DNA of 64,000 nucleotides from Mycolicibacterium aurum (GTDB taxonomy: Bacteria > Actinomycetota > Actinomycetes > Mycobacteriales > Mycobacteriaceae). Below are positions 1-11,854 of the stretch, piece after piece. Position numbers and translations under genes: made by a program. The notes under the pieces were generated by a model. It ran no database searches. It had not been told where the DNA came from and saw only the letters and a list, made by a program, of their open reading frames with translations. Location of the stretch: contig NZ_LR134356.1 in assembly GCF_900637195.1 (NCBI RefSeq), forward strand, positions 3,038,001-3,102,000, given 5' to 3'. Numbering within the stretch: position 1 is the stretch's first letter; the number at the start of each line of letters is the position of its first letter.

Positions 1-2
1 CC

Positions 3-2294
3 GTCAGCGTCGCGGTCATCTGCGTGATGCTGTTGCTGGTCTATCGATCGGTCACGACGGTCCTGCTGCTGCTGGTCGTGGTGGGCATTCAGCTTCAGGC
101 CGCGCGCGGCATCGTCGCGCTGCTCGGCCACCACGGCATGCTCGGCCTCACCACCTTCGGTGTCAACCTCCTTGTCGCGCTCTGTATCGCGGCCGGCACC
201 GATTACGGGATCTTCTTCATCGGGCGCTACCAGGAGGCTCGTCAGGCCGGTGAAGACACAGTGTCGGCCTACTTCACCACCTACCACGGCGTAGCCAAAG
301 TGGTGCTGGCGTCGGGGCTGACCATCGCCGGCGCGCTGTACTGCCTGAGCTTCACCCGGCTCCCGCTCTTCAACGCTCTGGCCCTGCCCACCGCAATCGG
401 AGTGATCGTCGCCGTCGCGGTCGCGCTGACCCTGTTTCCGGCGGTCCTGGCCGCCGGCAGCCGATTCGGCCTGTTCGACCCGAAGCGCAACCTGCAGGTT
501 CGTGGCTGGCGGCGGCTGGGCACCGCCATCGTCCGCTGGCCCGCGCCGATCCTGGTCGCGACGATGGCGATCACCCTGCTGGGTCTGCTGGCGCTGCCGG
601 GATTCAAGCCCAGCTACAACGACCAGAAGTACCTGCCCCACGACATCCCGGCCAACGCAGGCATGGCTGCCGCCAAACGGCACTTCCCCGAGTCGGCGAT
701 GATGACGCCGGAGATCCTGATGGTCGAGACGGATCACGACCTCCGCAACCCAGCCGATTTCCTGGTGCTCAACAGATTGGCCAAGGCGATCCTTGCGGTG
801 CAGGGCATCTCTAACGTGCAGGCCGTGACGCGGCCTGAGGGAATTCCGATGGCGCGCGCCACGATCCCGTACATGCTGAGCATGCAGCAGGCAGGTCAAC
901 AGCAGTACATGCAGTTCCAGAAGTCGCGCATGGATGACCTGCTGGTGCAGGCGAACATGCTCGAGGAGATGGTCGCCGTCATGCAGCGGATGTACGGCCT
1001 CATGGGACAGATGGTCGACACCACGCGCGACATGGTCGGCACCACCCATGAGGTGCAGGAGATCACCGCCGAACTGCGGGACAACATCGCCAATTTCGAG
1101 GACATGTGGCGACCCATCCGCAACTACCTGTACTGGGAGCCGCACTGCTTCAACATCCCGTTGTGCTTCTCGATCCGGAGCGTATTCGACGTGGTGGACA
1201 GCGTCGACCAGGTGTCGGAGAAACTCGACGGGTTGGTCGCGAATCTGGACCAGCTCAATGTGATACTGCCCCAGATCGTCGATCAGTTCCCCGAGATGAT
1301 CGCGATCATGTCCAGCATGCGCACCATGATGCTCAGCATGCACAGCACCATGTCCGGCATCTTCGGCCAGATGGACAGCAGTACGGGTGAGAACCCGACC
1401 GCGATGGGTAAGGCCTTCGATGCCGCGCAGAACGACGACACCTTCTTCATCCCGCCGGAGGTATTCCAGAACAAGGATTTTCAGCGGGTCATGGACGTCT
1501 TCATCTCCCCCGACGGCAAGTCGGTCCGGATGTTGGTCCTGCAGAACGGTGACCCGGCGTCACCGGAGGGGATCGCACGTGTTGCCGAGATCAAGAGTGC
1601 CGCAGAGGAGGCTCTCAAAGGCACTCCGCTGGAGGGCTCGACGATCTATCTGACAGGCACCGCTGCGATCACCAAGGACATGGTCGTCGGCTCCGAATAC
1701 GATCTGATGATCGCCGTCGTCGCGGCCATCTGCCTGATCTTCATCGTGATGCTGATCATGACGAGAAGCCTCGTCGCCGCGACGGTGATCGTCGGTACCG
1801 TGCTGATCTCGCTGGGAGCCGCTTTCGGTGTGTCGGTTTTCGTATGGCAGTACGTGATCGGAGTGCAGATCCACTGGGCGGTCCTGGTGATGACGGTCAT
1901 CACCTTGTTGGCGGTGGGGTCCGACTACAACTTGCTGCTGGTGGCTCGCATCAAGGACGAGCTCGGCGCCGGTATCAACACCGCGATCATCCGGGCCATG
2001 GGCGGTACCGGCAAGGTCGTCACGACCGCGGGCCTTGTGTTCGCCGCCACCATGGGATCGATGGTGGTCAGCGATCTACGCAGCATCGGCCAGGTGGGTA
2101 CGACGATCGCCCTGGGTCTGATGTTCGACACGTTGATCGTGCGGGCTTTCATGACGCCGTCGATCGCCGCGCTGTTGGGGCGGTGGTTCTGGTGGCCGCA
2201 GCAGGTGCGTCCGCGGCCCGCGAGCGCCTTCCTGAAGAGCACCGGAACCCGCCCGCTGGTACGTGCCCTGTTGCAGAGCCCGCCACCGAAGTGA
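3..2294 (+). CDS. MmpL-family RND lipid transporter, 5' end outside the window
   Basis: The reading frame is open from the window edge, and the first visible residues lie in the second transmembrane segment, so roughly the first 205-210 residues are missing by comparison with the neighbour downstream. MmpL proteins are proton-driven inner-membrane exporters of lipids and siderophores. Visible hallmarks are a D-Y-G-I-F-F membrane motif near the left edge, a G-S-D-Y-N-L-L-L motif in the second membrane block (about base 1920), two blocks of membrane helices, and a long second periplasmic loop rich in Met, Gln and Glu, likely coiled coil, with four Cys (W-E-P-H-C and I-P-L-C). That extended loop is typical of the MmpL4/MmpL5 branch. 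The next gene is a paralogue 37 bases downstream. No MmpS gene is visible, but it could lie upstream of the window. Confidence 0.93.
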   Translation, partial: VSVAVICVMLLLVYRSVTTVLLLLVVVGIQLQAARGIVALLGHHGMLGLTTFGVNLLVALCIAAGTDYGIFFIGRYQEARQAGEDTVSAYFTTYHGVAKVVLASGLTIAGALYCLSFTRLPLFNALALPTAIGVIVAVAVALTLFPAVLAAGSRFGLFDPKRNLQVRGWRRLGTAIVRWPAPILVATMAITLLGLLALPGFKPSYNDQKYLPHDIPANAGMAAAKRHFPESAMMTPEILMVETDHDLRNPADFLVLNRLAKAILAVQGISNVQAVTRPEGIPMARATIPYMLSMQQAGQQQYMQFQKSRMDDLLVQANMLEEMVAVMQRMYGLMGQMVDTTRDMVGTTHEVQEITAELRDNIANFEDMWRPIRNYLYWEPHCFNIPLCFSIRSVFDVVDSVDQVSEKLDGLVANLDQLNVILPQIVDQFPEMIAIMSSMRTMMLSMHSTMSGIFGQMDSSTGENPTAMGKAFDAAQNDDTFFIPPEVFQNKDFQRVMDVFISPDGKSVRMLVLQNGDPASPEGIARVAEIKSAAEEALKGTPLEGSTIYLTGTAAITKDMVVGSEYDLMIAVVAAICLIFIVMLIMTRSLVAATVIVGTVLISLGAAFGVSVFVWQYVIGVQIHWAVLVMTVITLLAVGSDYNLLLVARIKDELGAGINTAIIRAMGGTGKVVTTAGLVFAATMGSMVVSDLRSIGQVGTTIALGLMFDTLIVRAFMTPSIAALLGRWFWWPQQVRPRPASAFLKSTGTRPLVRALLQSPPPK

Positions 2295-2331
2295 CGCGGG
2301 CCGAGTCGGCTGCGCGCCTGGTGGCCGCCAC

Positions 2332-5304
2332 ATGAGCAACCATCACCTGCACGCGGGCCGGCCACTGGTTGCGCGCACGCTGCGAATGCTGGCGCCCGTA
2401 ACGATTCTGGGCTGGGTGGTGCTGACCCTGATCGTCACGTTCGCCGTCCCGTCGCTCGAGCAAGTCGGTCGCGAGCAGTCTGTTCCGATGAGCCCGAAGG
2501 ACGCGCCTTCGGTTCAGGCGATGTCACAGATGGGGCAGCTGTTCGACGAGTCCAATTCCGACAGCACGGCAATGATCATCCTCGAAGGTGAAGCGCCGCT
2601 GGATGACTCGGCTCGCCAGTACTACGACCAGTTGGTCGCCGAACTGGAGAAGGACCCCGCGCACATCGAGAACGTGCAGGATCTGTGGGGCGACCGGCTC
2701 ACCGCTGCGGGTGCGCAGAGCCCCGACGGCAAAGCCGTCTACGTCCAGCTCAACCTCGTCGGAGACCAGGGGTCGTCGGCGGGTGTGGAGTCGGTCGCTG
2801 CGGTGCGCGCCATCGTCGACCGGTTGCCGCCTCCGCCCGGATTTTCTGTGTACGTCACCGGTGCCGCACCACTGCTGGCCGATATGCAGCACAGCGGCGA
2901 GACGTCGATTCTGAAGATGACCCTGATAGGGGCGCTGATCATCTTCGTCGTGCTGATGATCGTCTACCGGTCGGTGGTGACCGTCGTCGCGCTGCTGATC
3001 ACTGTGGGAATCGAGTTGTTCGCCGCGCGGGGCATTGTCGCCTTCCTGGGCCATCACGAGGTGTTCCTGCTATCCACATTCGCCATCAACCTGTTGGTGG
3101 CACTCGCGATGGCGGCTGGCACAGACTACGGAATCTTCTTCTTCGGCCGGTATCAAGAAGCACGTAACTCCGGCGAGGACCGCGAGACGGCGTACTACAC
3201 CACCTTTCGCGGGGTGGCTCCGGTCGTACTCGGATCCGGTCTGACGATCGCCGGAGCGCTCATGTGCCTGAGCTTCACCCGGATGCCGATCTTTCAGACC
3301 ATCGGCATGCCATGCGCGGTCGGCATGCTGGTCGCGGTGGCTGCTGCACTCACGCTGGTACCGGCAGTCCTCACTATCGGGGGTCGCGTCGGCCTGTTCG
3401 ATCCCACCCGTGCGATCAATGTCCGCCGGTGGCGACGGATCGGCACCGCGATCGTCCGGTGGCCCGGCCCGATTCTGGTCGCGACGCTGGCGGTCACTTT
3501 GATCGGTCTGATCGCTCTGCCGGGATACCAGACGAGTTACGATGACCGCCAGTATATTCCGCAGGACGTTCCTGCCAACCTGGGTTACGCGGCCGCGGAC
3601 CGCCATTTCTCCCAGGCCCGGATGATGCCGGACATCCTCATCGTCGAGTCCGACCACGACATGCGCAATCCGGCCGACTTCATCGTGCTGCACAAGATCG
3701 CGAAGGCGATATTCGAAGTGCCCGGCGTCTCGCGTGTCCAGGGCATAACCCGACCGGAGGGGACGCCCCTGGAACGCACGTCGATACCGTTTCTCATCAG
3801 CATGCAGAACGCCGGCCAGCAGCAGATGATGAGGCACATGCAGGACCGTGTCGACGACATGGGAGCACAGGCCGACATGCTGGCGCGGCAGATTGAACTG
3901 GCCCGGCGCATGTACGAACTGCAACGCCAGTTGACTGACACGACACTGAATTCGGTGGCGCAGGTGCAGGAGCTGGTCGTCGTCATGGACGAACTGCGCG
4001 ACAACATGGCCAATTTCGACGACTTCTTCCGGCCGATCCGCAACTATTTGTACTGGGAACCCCACTGCTACAACATCCCGCTGTGCTTCTCGGTCAGAAG
4101 CCTGTTCGATTCACTGGACGGAATCGACCAGATCGCCGGGAAGATGCACGAACTGCAGGGCGATCTCGACAACTTCGCGACGCTGTTGCCTGAGCTTCTC
4201 GCCCAGCTGCCGAGGACCATCGAGATCATGGAGTCGATGCGGTCCATGTTGCTGACCATGCACAGCACCATGGAGGGCACATTCGGAGTCATGGACAACT
4301 CCACGCAGGACGTGACGGCCATGGGCCAGGCATACGATGCGGCCAACAACGACGACTCGTTCTATCTGCCGGAAGAGGTCTTTCAGAATCCCGACTTCCA
4401 ACGGGCGATGAGCTCGTTCCTGTCCCCCGATGGCAAAGCCGTGCGATTCATCGTCTCGCACAAGAACGACCCAGGGTCACCCGACGGCATTGCCAGCATC
4501 CAACGGATACGCGACGCGGTCAACGAGGCGTTGAAGACGACGCCGCTGCGCGGCGCACAGGTCTACATGGGCGGAAGTGCCTCCACCTTCAAAGATTTCG
4601 AAGAAGGTTCACGATACGATCTGCTGATTGCCGGGGTCAGCGCGCTGTGTCTGATCTTCTTGATCATGCTTCTGATCACCCGCGGGCTGGTGGCGTCGGT
4701 GGTGATTGTCGGAACGGTGGCGTTGTCTTTGGGCGCGTCTTTCGGGCTCTCGGTGCTGATCTGGCAGTACATTTTCGGTATCCCGTTGCACTGGATGGTC
4801 CTGCCGATGGCGGTGATCGTCTTGTTGGGTGTCGGGTCCGACTACAACCTGCTGTTGGTCTCACGGATGAAAGAGGAAATCGGCGCCGGCATCAACACCG
4901 GCATCATCCGCGCGATGGGCGGCACCGGAAAAGTCGTCACCAACGCCGGGTTGGTGTTCGCGTTCACGATGGCCGCGATGGTGTTCAGCGATCTGATGGT
5001 CATCGGTCAGGTCGGTACCACCATCGGTCTGGGGTTGCTGTTCGACACTCTTGTCGTGCGGGCCTTCCTGACGCCCGCCATCGCCGCACTGCTCGGACGG
5101 TGGTTCTGGTGGCCGATTGTCGTGCGTCCCCGGCCGAGCCCGCGACTGCAATCGATCAGTTCGCGGCTGGGCGCCGGCCAGATCACCATGCGACAGCAGT
5201 ACACATCCTCAAGCAGCGGCACTCCCTCTGAGCACTTCGATGACGCCGTCACATCCCCCAGTCTGAAGGTACCGGTAGCGACATTGCTTGAGCGTCGCCA
5301 GTGA
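2332..5304 (+). CDS. MmpL-family RND lipid transporter (MmpL4/5-like), second of a tandem pair
   Basis: This 990-residue protein starts at the ATG reading M-S-N-H-H-L-H, because the usual MmpL N-terminal cytoplasmic segment and first membrane helix follow directly; an in-frame extension of 23 residues upstream looks non-coding. It has two repeats of a large periplasmic domain followed by membrane helices. The motifs are [14 protein letters not shown] in the first half and [11 protein letters not shown] in the second, with Asp-Tyr pairs of the proton relay. Loop 2 carries a long coiled-coil-like stretch and the same Cys-bearing segments as the upstream paralogue. The pair most resembles MmpL4a/MmpL4b arrangements of glycopeptidolipid loci (from memory). 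The gene converges on the PUFA-synthase-like operon, so export of that lipid is a reasonable but unproven guess. Confidence 0.94.
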   Translation: MSNHHLHAGRPLVARTLRMLAPVTILGWVVLTLIVTFAVPSLEQVGREQSVPMSPKDAPSVQAMSQMGQLFDESNSDSTAMIILEGEAPLDDSARQYYDQLVAELEKDPAHIENVQDLWGDRLTAAGAQSPDGKAVYVQLNLVGDQGSSAGVESVAAVRAIVDRLPPPPGFSVYVTGAAPLLADMQHSGETSILKMTLIGALIIFVVLMIVYRSVVTVVALLITVGIELFAARGIVAFLGHHEVFLLSTFAINLLVALAMAAGTDYGIFFFGRYQEARNSGEDRETAYYTTFRGVAPVVLGSGLTIAGALMCLSFTRMPIFQTIGMPCAVGMLVAVAAALTLVPAVLTIGGRVGLFDPTRAINVRRWRRIGTAIVRWPGPILVATLAVTLIGLIALPGYQTSYDDRQYIPQDVPANLGYAAADRHFSQARMMPDILIVESDHDMRNPADFIVLHKIAKAIFEVPGVSRVQGITRPEGTPLERTSIPFLISMQNAGQQQMMRHMQDRVDDMGAQADMLARQIELARRMYELQRQLTDTTLNSVAQVQELVVVMDELRDNMANFDDFFRPIRNYLYWEPHCYNIPLCFSVRSLFDSLDGIDQIAGKMHELQGDLDNFATLLPELLAQLPRTIEIMESMRSMLLTMHSTMEGTFGVMDNSTQDVTAMGQAYDAANNDDSFYLPEEVFQNPDFQRAMSSFLSPDGKAVRFIVSHKNDPGSPDGIASIQRIRDAVNEALKTTPLRGAQVYMGGSASTFKDFEEGSRYDLLIAGVSALCLIFLIMLLITRGLVASVVIVGTVALSLGASFGLSVLIWQYIFGIPLHWMVLPMAVIVLLGVGSDYNLLLVSRMKEEIGAGINTGIIRAMGGTGKVVTNAGLVFAFTMAAMVFSDLMVIGQVGTTIGLGLLFDTLVVRAFLTPAIAALLGRWFWWPIVVRPRPSPRLQSISSRLGAGQITMRQQYTSSSSGTPSEHFDDAVTSPSLKVPVATLLERRQ

Positions 5305-5378
5305 TGAACGCATAGCGAAAGGTTCGAGCGAGCCGCCTCCACGACGGGCGCTTGCGGTCATCGGAGACAAGCCGTCAC

Positions 5379-5400
5379 ATACCCCTCAGTGGGTGGGTAT
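5379..5400. terminator. Inverted repeat between convergent genes, possible terminator
   Basis: The six-base arms ATACCC and GGGTAT flank a ten-base loop in the 124-base gap between the second mmpL and the 3' end of the pfaC-like gene. There is no U-tract, which is common for mycobacterial terminators but also makes the call weak. Confidence 0.3.
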
Positions 5401-5428
5401 CTGTCCCTGAACGTCGCGTCGTCGCTCT

Positions 5429-8400
5429 TCAGATCACCCGCACACCCATCGCGTCGGTCGAGTAGATGCACAGGTCGTCGACCCAGAACGAGCCGTTGAA
5501 GACGATCAGGACACCGCGGTCATCCGTTGTCGCGGAGATGATCTCGATCTCCGAACGGGTCCGCGAGTTGGTCGGTATCACCTGGCCGCGGAACTTCCAG
5601 CTGAACGACTGACCCACCGCGACAGGTTCGAATGCCGACCCCTGGTCGGCCAGGCCTGACAGCCGCACCGCGGCGCGGGCCGCCTGCTGCATGGCCTCCA
5701 GGCCAAGCGAGCCGGGTTGCACCGGGTCTTGGAAGAAGTGCGCCTTGAAGAACCACGCTTCGGGCCGCACATCGAATTCCGCGACCAGCCGCCCCAGGCC
5801 GGCTTCTCCCCCGCCGGGCCAGAAGTTCACCCGGTCGATCACCTGCAGACGGCCCTGGGCCAGCCATGGGGCGCCGTCCAGCTCCTCGGCCCGGTAGGAC
5901 AGCGACACCGGCGCCGGCGCGGAGAGTGCCTCCAGCGCAACTGGTTTCACCCTGAGTCCGACCTGGTTCTTGAGCGCGTCAGGGCTGAAGAATCCGAAGG
6001 CGGTCTTCATGGTCATGATCACGTCGTCGCCTTGCGTGCAGACGACGTCGAAGAACACGATCGTCGAGCCGCCGCCCTCGGCGAACCGTTCCAGTCGCGA
6101 CGTCACCCGCAGCGTGCCGACGCCCGCAGGCTTGCGCAGCACGACGTCGCCGCCGTCGAGGTTCCGGAACACCACGTCATCGGGCCGGTTGGCGGCGAAG
6201 CCGTTGTAGGAGGACAGCCAGCCGCAGGGCTGCAGCAGAATCTCGATCAGCACCGACATCGGGACGGCGTCGGAGTGGGCATCCGTGAAATACCAGGCGT
6301 CGGCGGGCACGTCGTATTCCGCGACGACGGTGCCGTCCTTGGTCGGCACTCCGGGTGGGCTGTCGACGCTGATGATGCGCGACATGAAGTGGTACGGCTC
6401 GTCGGGTAGCCGCGGTGCGCGGCGGGTGCCGTCGAACGGGGCGTACAGGGCACCGAACGCGTCAGACGGCATACCGCGTCCGCATGCCAGCAGGGCCCCC
6501 TGGTCACCGCGAACATCCCTGGTGCCGGCCAGAATCTGCACCGGTCCCGGTGCACCGGGCGGCATCGGCCAGTCGGGTACCAGGCGCATCCCGAACCGGC
6601 GGCAATGGAAGACCTTGAAACCGTCGCTGCTGCACAGCAGGGCAGCGAAGATCGTCGGCGTCGGTCCGTCGATGATCTCTTCGACGAACACCTCGTAGTC
6701 GAGGGTGTGGTCGCTGTCGGGAGTCACCTGTCCCCGGCAGACGAAGCGGGCCGTCTCGTCGGGCACCGGTTCGAACCGCCAGCCGTCCCGGTCGATCGTG
6801 AATCCGTAGGCGGCCATGGCGAACGACAGGGCCTGGGTGGCCGCGTCGGCCATCAATGTCCCCGGCATGCAGGGATCGTTCTTGAAGTGGCCGTCGTAGA
6901 ACCATGCGTCGGTCGGCACCGCGGCGGTCGCACGGAGATAACCTCTCCCCCACGGACCGCCGTCGGGGTCGAACTCGGCGACCTCGTCGAACAGCCGCAG
7001 CTTCCCGGCCGGAAGGCTCGGAGTGCGCGAGTGCGCCGCGGCCATCTCGAAACCGACGCCGAAGCAGGAGAACGCGTTTCCGCGGGTGAACGCCTCGAGG
7101 TCGCCAGGCCCGAAGGAACGCTTGGACGTCACCTGCGGACCCGCGTCACGCCGCGCGCCGTCCCGTGGGGCGTCGTCGGCGGCGTCCCACAGCACGCCGT
7201 CGGAATTCGCGAGTTCGGCGTCGGAGAAGAACCCGGCTTGGCCGTTGCGTACCGAGATGGCTAGCCGGTCCCCGATGTAGCAGTCGTAGTGGAAGAAGAA
7301 CAGCCGGGTCGCACCGGTTTTCGCATGGCCGTCGATGTGGATGTCGTAGTGCAGTGTCTCGCCGCCCCGCGGGAGACCGCCCATGAATGTGAGGTCACAT
7401 CCGAGCAGACGGTAGACCCGTTCACTGCGGTTGCTGAAGTCCGCGCCCAGCCAGGAGGCGAGCAAGAGGTCGGCCTGACCGGACTCGATCACCACACCCG
7501 GCGACATCCGGCCGTTGTGGATGTACCAGGCGTCGGGATCCACGTCGGTCTCGGTGACGATCCGGCCGGTACCCATCGTGCCGGGTTCACCGTGGATGCT
7601 CATCACACGATCGGCCAGCAGCAGTGGGGGTTCCGGCATCCGCACCAGACGCTCGTACTGGTCCAGTTCGGCGAAGATCGGACCCAGCACCTCCGAAATA
7701 TTGCCGCCGGCAAGCGTTTCGAGCTGGGCTCTCGACCAGAGCGGCTCCCTGCTCGTCGGAGCCGTCGGAGCCGCCGGAGCCGCCGGAGGCGCCTGAACCG
7801 GTGGATCGAAGGGCGGTGGACTCTTCGGCGGCGTGACCGGCCGCGGTGCCGGGACCACCGGCGGTGGCGCGACGGGCGCGCTCACCCGCGCCATCGGAAC
7901 CGGCGGCGCTACTGCGGAACGCGGTGATCGGCTACCCGCTGCCACCGCCACAAATGCTCCGCGCGCCTTCAGGAACGACGCATGTGCCTCCGCCTGTCGC
8001 TCCACGAACACGGTATGCGCCGCACTCATCGACGCCACCAGATTCAGCGCCGCGGTCGTCTTGTCACTGACCGCCGCCGCCGGCCTGTCGCTGATCGTAG
8101 CGACCGCGGGACGGCTCACCGGGCTCGTGTCGTAGTGCGCAGGCGCCGCCCCGGCGAACACCAGGGGATCGAGACCGGCCGGCGCCGGTGGCATGGCTTG
8201 CGACTGTGCGGGGTCCATTTCCGGCGTCCTTTCACGGTCCGGTTCGGTCACCGGCATGCCGGCGACGTCAGGCGTCGCGGATGCCGAGACGATGTCCGGC
8301 CAATGGGCTGTCAGCGTCAACGTGCGCGCGTTGCCCGCCGCCGGGGCGTCGGCAGGCGCACGCAGGTGTTCCATCCGGGCATCGAAGGTTTCGGTGTGGA

Positions 8401-11400
8401 CCGGCACGCCGTGGACCCACAACTTCGACACGGTCTCGGCCAGGGCCCGCAGGCCGCGCCGCTCCTGCGGATCGAGCGCCACCACCACATGCGGACGGTC
8501 CCCGAGGATCTTCGGGATCGCGCCCGTGAGGATGGCGCGCGGCCCGTGTTCCACGAACACCCGGACACCGTCTTCCCACGCCTGGAGCACGGTGGCGGGA
8601 AAGTCGATGGGCTCCAGGGCCTGTCGGGTGATCGCCTCGGCCGCTGCATCGCGTGTCGGCGTGTAGGCCCGGTTGACGGCGTTGGTGTAGAACCGCACAT
8701 CCGGCACGGCATACGTGTCCCGGGTGTGGATGTCGCGCCACGTGTCGGCGAACGGAGCCATCGCCTGGCAGTGGATCACCATGTCCAGCCCCAAGGGCAT
8801 GGCACGCGCACCGTCGATCGCAGCGATCACCCGCCGGCAGGCCTGCGGATCTCCACCGATGACGCAGTCGTCAGGTGCCTGGACGATGGTCATGTACGCG
8901 CGTGGCTCCACCAGCAGGGCCCGCTCGACGTCCGGCCTCGGCGCGGTGATGCGCCAGCATTCCCACGGCGCCGGCTGCCCCGGGACCTCCCAGTGCGACG
9001 CCGCCACTCGGCAGGCGCCCGTCAGTTCGTCGCCGTACATGCCCGACGCCTCGATCTCGTCGAGCATCGGTTCCAGATCGCGCCAGATACCGAAAGCCAG
9101 AAGGGCATTGGTCTCACCCGAGGAGAGTCCGATGGCCGCAGCCGGCTCCAAGCCGAGGACGGTGCGGGAGAACTCGGCTTGCGCCTGGCAGACCAGTGCG
9201 CAACCGGTGAGCTGGGTTCGCGGGTCCAGTGTGGTGATACCTGCCCCGTAGAGCGCGCGTGCCAGTTCACCGACGCCGGAGAACCGCTCGGCGAGCACGT
9301 CGCCGAGTTCCGGCCACGCCAGTAACAGCTCGCGGCCCGCTCCCGGATAGGCCGCGGCAGCTCCGGTGAACATGAACGCCAGCTCGCCGACGATCGGGGT
9401 GTCGGCGAACGCGACGCCCATGCCCGCCGGGGACTCGCCTCGGCTCAGCCGCTCGACCGTCCCCTTCCGAAGCCCGTCCAGCGCACCTTCGGTGCCGGCG
9501 ACCAACGAGCAACGCACCGGGCCGGTTCCGCCGGTCTCGTGCCGCCGGATCCGGCTCAACAGATCCGCCCTGCTGTCACCGGCATAGCGTTCCGAGATGG
9601 GCACGGCGCCGACGGACAGCGGCACGGGCGTCAGGTCGGCCGCGGACAGGGCGATCCCGTCGGTGTGGCCGCCCATCGACTCCAGCCGCACGGTCGCGTG
9701 CGCGCCGCCGGGTGCAGGTTGTGCTCCGTCGCGGTCCACCCGAACTCGTGCGCGCACTGCGGCGACTCGCGCGGCCACCTCGAGAGCAGCGCCGGCCGCG
9801 TGCGTGCGTCCGAATCGCCCGACGGCAAAGTTCGGTTCCGCGGCAGCCGGCAGAGACGGCACGCCGTCGGTATCGACCACAGCGATGATCTCGTCGCCCG
9901 CAGCTTCGGCGTCGGCGCGCCGCTTGAGGACGAAGGCGACAGCGGCGTCACCGTGAGCACCACCATCGGTACCGAGCGCGTCTGCCGCTGCGACATGTGC
10001 AGGCTCACAGCACATGTCGACGGCTCCGGCGACGACTGCGTCGAGCTCTCGGTGTCGCAGGGCGCGCACGCCGATCCTGATCGCGTCGATGGCGGACAAC
10101 TCCTCGCTGGACACCGTGAAACCGAAGCCGCGGAAATCACGTTGGGCGTGGATGCGGTTGGCCGGGATGTTCGGCATGGTCCCGATGACGCCGTCTGCCG
10201 TCAGCTGCGGGGCGGAATCCTTGTTCGCGGTCAGCCACGCGTCGTCGGTGAGGTTGAGAACCCGCAGCCGTTGACGCGCAATGGTGGCGTCGCATCCCAT
10301 GCCGACGATCACCCCGGTCCGGTCGGTGTCGGTGTCGACGCCCACGAGCGCTTGGGCGGCGGCCGCCAGCATCGCTGTCTGCTGAGTGAGGCTGCCCTGG
10401 AGTTCTCTGGGGGGAAAGCCGAGCCCGACGAGCTCGAGGTCGACCGTCTGGAGCGGAGTGGGTGTCGCTTCGGGCCCGAGCGCACGCTGGCGAAATGTCT
10501 CGGCGTCGGCGGCATCGCCGGTCACCACACCGATCCCACAGATGACGATGTCGCCCTCATCGCGAGGTGTCGCCTTCCGCGAGGCCACACGGGCTGGCCC
10601 GGAGTAGCTTTCGACGATCAGGTGGGCGTTGTTGCCGCCGAACCCGAAGTTGCTGACCGCCGCCCGTTTGATGTCCGTATCCCACGGAACGGCGATGGTC
10701 GCCAAGGTGTATGGGGTATCTGCGAGCGTCCCGGTCGGTTGATCGCACAGCGCCGGCGGGATCACCGATGCCTGCATGGCCGACAGTACGTTCACCAGGC
10801 TCGCCGCACCGGACACCGTGATGGTGTGACCCAGGTTGCCCTTCAGCGCACCCAACCTCAGCGGCACGTCACCGTAGGCCGCAGCGATGCTCTGCAGTTC
10901 CGTGGCATCGCCCAGGGGCGTACCCGTGGCGTGACAGTCGAGGTAATCGACGTCTGCGGGCGCGATCCCGGCCTGATCCAGTGCCGCCGTCATGGCCCTC
11001 GTCTGGCCGCCGACCGCGGGTGCCAGAAAGCCACTCTGGCGCCCGTCGTTGGACAGGCCGACACCGGTGATCACGCCGAGGATGCGCTCCCCGTCGCGTT
11101 CGGCGTCCTCGAGGCGCTTCAGCGCGACGAGCGCGGCACCCGCCGACGGCACCAGTCCGTCGGCTTCGGCGTGGAACGGGCGCGAGCGCCCCGATGCGCT
11201 CAGTGCCTGCAGTGCAGTGAAACCCAGGTGCAGGAACAGATCGTCCGAACCGTTGACACCACCGGCGAGCATCACGTCGGCGGTGCCGTCGTGCAGGGCG
11301 TCGCAGGCCAGCTTGATCGCGTACAGCGATGACGCGCAGGCCGCGTCGAGCGCGTACGCCGGTCCGGTCATGTCCATCGCGCGGGCCACCAGGTGCACCG

Positions 11401-11854
11401 GCAGCCCTGAAGAGAATCGGTTGCGCGGATCGACGGTGTCGCCGCCTTGCCAGACGCTCTCCACGAATGCGGTGTGCAGGGTGCTGGGATAGGAGAGGTT
11501 GCCGACGATCAGACCCGTTCGCGGAGCGGCGAGCGGGCCGCCGAGTGCCTGCCGTGCGCAGTAGGCGAGCCAGGACACCAGTGGATCGAGTCGGTCGAGG
11601 CCGGTGATCCTCACTGCGATGTCGGCCACATCGGGGGCTCCCGCAATGTAACCGCCGGTCGCCGAGGACACCCGCAAACCAGGGGCTCCGCTGGACTGCA
11701 GCACAGCGGGATCCACGCCGCGCCAGCGGTCGCGCGGCGTCGGCGTGAGCAGGCAGCGTCCGGCCAGGGTCGCGTCGAACAGCGCCTCAGGAGTAGTCGC
11801 GCCGGGTAATACGCAGCTGCGGCCGACGATCGCGACAGGGTCGAAAAAGGTCAC
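5429..11854 (-). CDS. PUFA-synthase-type megasynthase, KS-CLF-AT-DH-DH (PfaC-like)
   Basis: This 2141-residue multienzyme begins with a ketosynthase (about 5-425) with Cys173 in D-A-A-C-A-S-S, His308 and His343. A second KS-like domain (about 430-800) has lost the Cys, as in chain-length factors. An acyltransferase (about 805-1170) follows, whose nucleophile motif reads G-L-S-S-G rather than G-H-S-x-G. After a Pro/Ala-rich linker (about 1180-1390) come four hotdog folds, which equal two FabA-like dehydratases; the second and fourth carry G-H-F-x-x-D-P and A-H-F-x-x-D-P motifs. This architecture matches Pfa3 of terrestrial myxobacteria minus its C-terminal acyltransferase. The GTG start overlaps the stop of the upstream megasynthase by four bases (GTGA), implying translational coupling. 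Making a polyunsaturated or otherwise partly reduced acyl chain is the family role; the product here is unknown. Confidence 0.9.
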   Translation of the reverse strand: MTFFDPVAIVGRSCVLPGATTPEALFDATLAGRCLLTPTPRDRWRGVDPAVLQSSGAPGLRVSSATGGYIAGAPDVADIAVRITGLDRLDPLVSWLAYCARQALGGPLAAPRTGLIVGNLSYPSTLHTAFVESVWQGGDTVDPRNRFSSGLPVHLVARAMDMTGPAYALDAACASSLYAIKLACDALHDGTADVMLAGGVNGSDDLFLHLGFTALQALSASGRSRPFHAEADGLVPSAGAALVALKRLEDAERDGERILGVITGVGLSNDGRQSGFLAPAVGGQTRAMTAALDQAGIAPADVDYLDCHATGTPLGDATELQSIAAAYGDVPLRLGALKGNLGHTITVSGAASLVNVLSAMQASVIPPALCDQPTGTLADTPYTLATIAVPWDTDIKRAAVSNFGFGGNNAHLIVESYSGPARVASRKATPRDEGDIVICGIGVVTGDAADAETFRQRALGPEATPTPLQTVDLELVGLGFPPRELQGSLTQQTAMLAAAAQALVGVDTDTDRTGVIVGMGCDATIARQRLRVLNLTDDAWLTANKDSAPQLTADGVIGTMPNIPANRIHAQRDFRGFGFTVSSEELSAIDAIRIGVRALRHRELDAVVAGAVDMCCEPAHVAAADALGTDGGAHGDAAVAFVLKRRADAEAAGDEIIAVVDTDGVPSLPAAAEPNFAVGRFGRTHAAGAALEVAARVAAVRARVRVDRDGAQPAPGGAHATVRLESMGGHTDGIALSAADLTPVPLSVGAVPISERYAGDSRADLLSRIRRHETGGTGPVRCSLVAGTEGALDGLRKGTVERLSRGESPAGMGVAFADTPIVGELAFMFTGAAAAYPGAGRELLLAWPELGDVLAERFSGVGELARALYGAGITTLDPRTQLTGCALVCQAQAEFSRTVLGLEPAAAIGLSSGETNALLAFGIWRDLEPMLDEIEASGMYGDELTGACRVAASHWEVPGQPAPWECWRITAPRPDVERALLVEPRAYMTIVQAPDDCVIGGDPQACRRVIAAIDGARAMPLGLDMVIHCQAMAPFADTWRDIHTRDTYAVPDVRFYTNAVNRAYTPTRDAAAEAITRQALEPIDFPATVLQAWEDGVRVFVEHGPRAILTGAIPKILGDRPHVVVALDPQERRGLRALAETVSKLWVHGVPVHTETFDARMEHLRAPADAPAAGNARTLTLTAHWPDIVSASATPDVAGMPVTEPDRERTPEMDPAQSQAMPPAPAGLDPLVFAGAAPAHYDTSPVSRPAVATISDRPAAAVSDKTTAALNLVASMSAAHTVFVERQAEAHASFLKARGAFVAVAAGSRSPRSAVAPPVPMARVSAPVAPPPVVPAPRPVTPPKSPPPFDPPVQAPPAAPAAPTAPTSREPLWSRAQLETLAGGNISEVLGPIFAELDQYERLVRMPEPPLLLADRVMSIHGEPGTMGTGRIVTETDVDPDAWYIHNGRMSPGVVIESGQADLLLASWLGADFSNRSERVYRLLGCDLTFMGGLPRGGETLHYDIHIDGHAKTGATRLFFFHYDCYIGDRLAISVRNGQAGFFSDAELANSDGVLWDAADDAPRDGARRDAGPQVTSKRSFGPGDLEAFTRGNAFSCFGVGFEMAAAHSRTPSLPAGKLRLFDEVAEFDPDGGPWGRGYLRATAAVPTDAWFYDGHFKNDPCMPGTLMADAATQALSFAMAAYGFTIDRDGWRFEPVPDETARFVCRGQVTPDSDHTLDYEVFVEEIIDGPTPTIFAALLCSSDGFKVFHCRRFGMRLVPDWPMPPGAPGPVQILAGTRDVRGDQGALLACGRGMPSDAFGALYAPFDGTRRAPRLPDEPYHFMSRIISVDSPPGVPTKDGTVVAEYDVPADAWYFTDAHSDAVPMSVLIEILLQPCGWLSSYNGFAANRPDDVVFRNLDGGDVVLRKPAGVGTLRVTSRLERFAEGGGSTIVFFDVVCTQGDDVIMTMKTAFGFFSPDALKNQVGLRVKPVALEALSAPAPVSLSYRAEELDGAPWLAQGRLQVIDRVNFWPGGGEAGLGRLVAEFDVRPEAWFFKAHFFQDPVQPGSLGLEAMQQAARAAVRLSGLADQGSAFEPVAVGQSFSWKFRGQVIPTNSRTRSEIEIISATTDDRGVLIVFNGSFWVDDLCIYSTDAMGVRVI

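Noticed and set aside
3070..4065. Minus-strand frame of 331 codons inside the second mmpL
   Set aside because: Antisense shadow; the mmpL frame has full family conservation across the region.
9539..11332. Long plus-strand frame opposite the pfaC-like KS and CLF domains
   Set aside because: Antisense shadow of a megasynthase gene; no start context, no domain.
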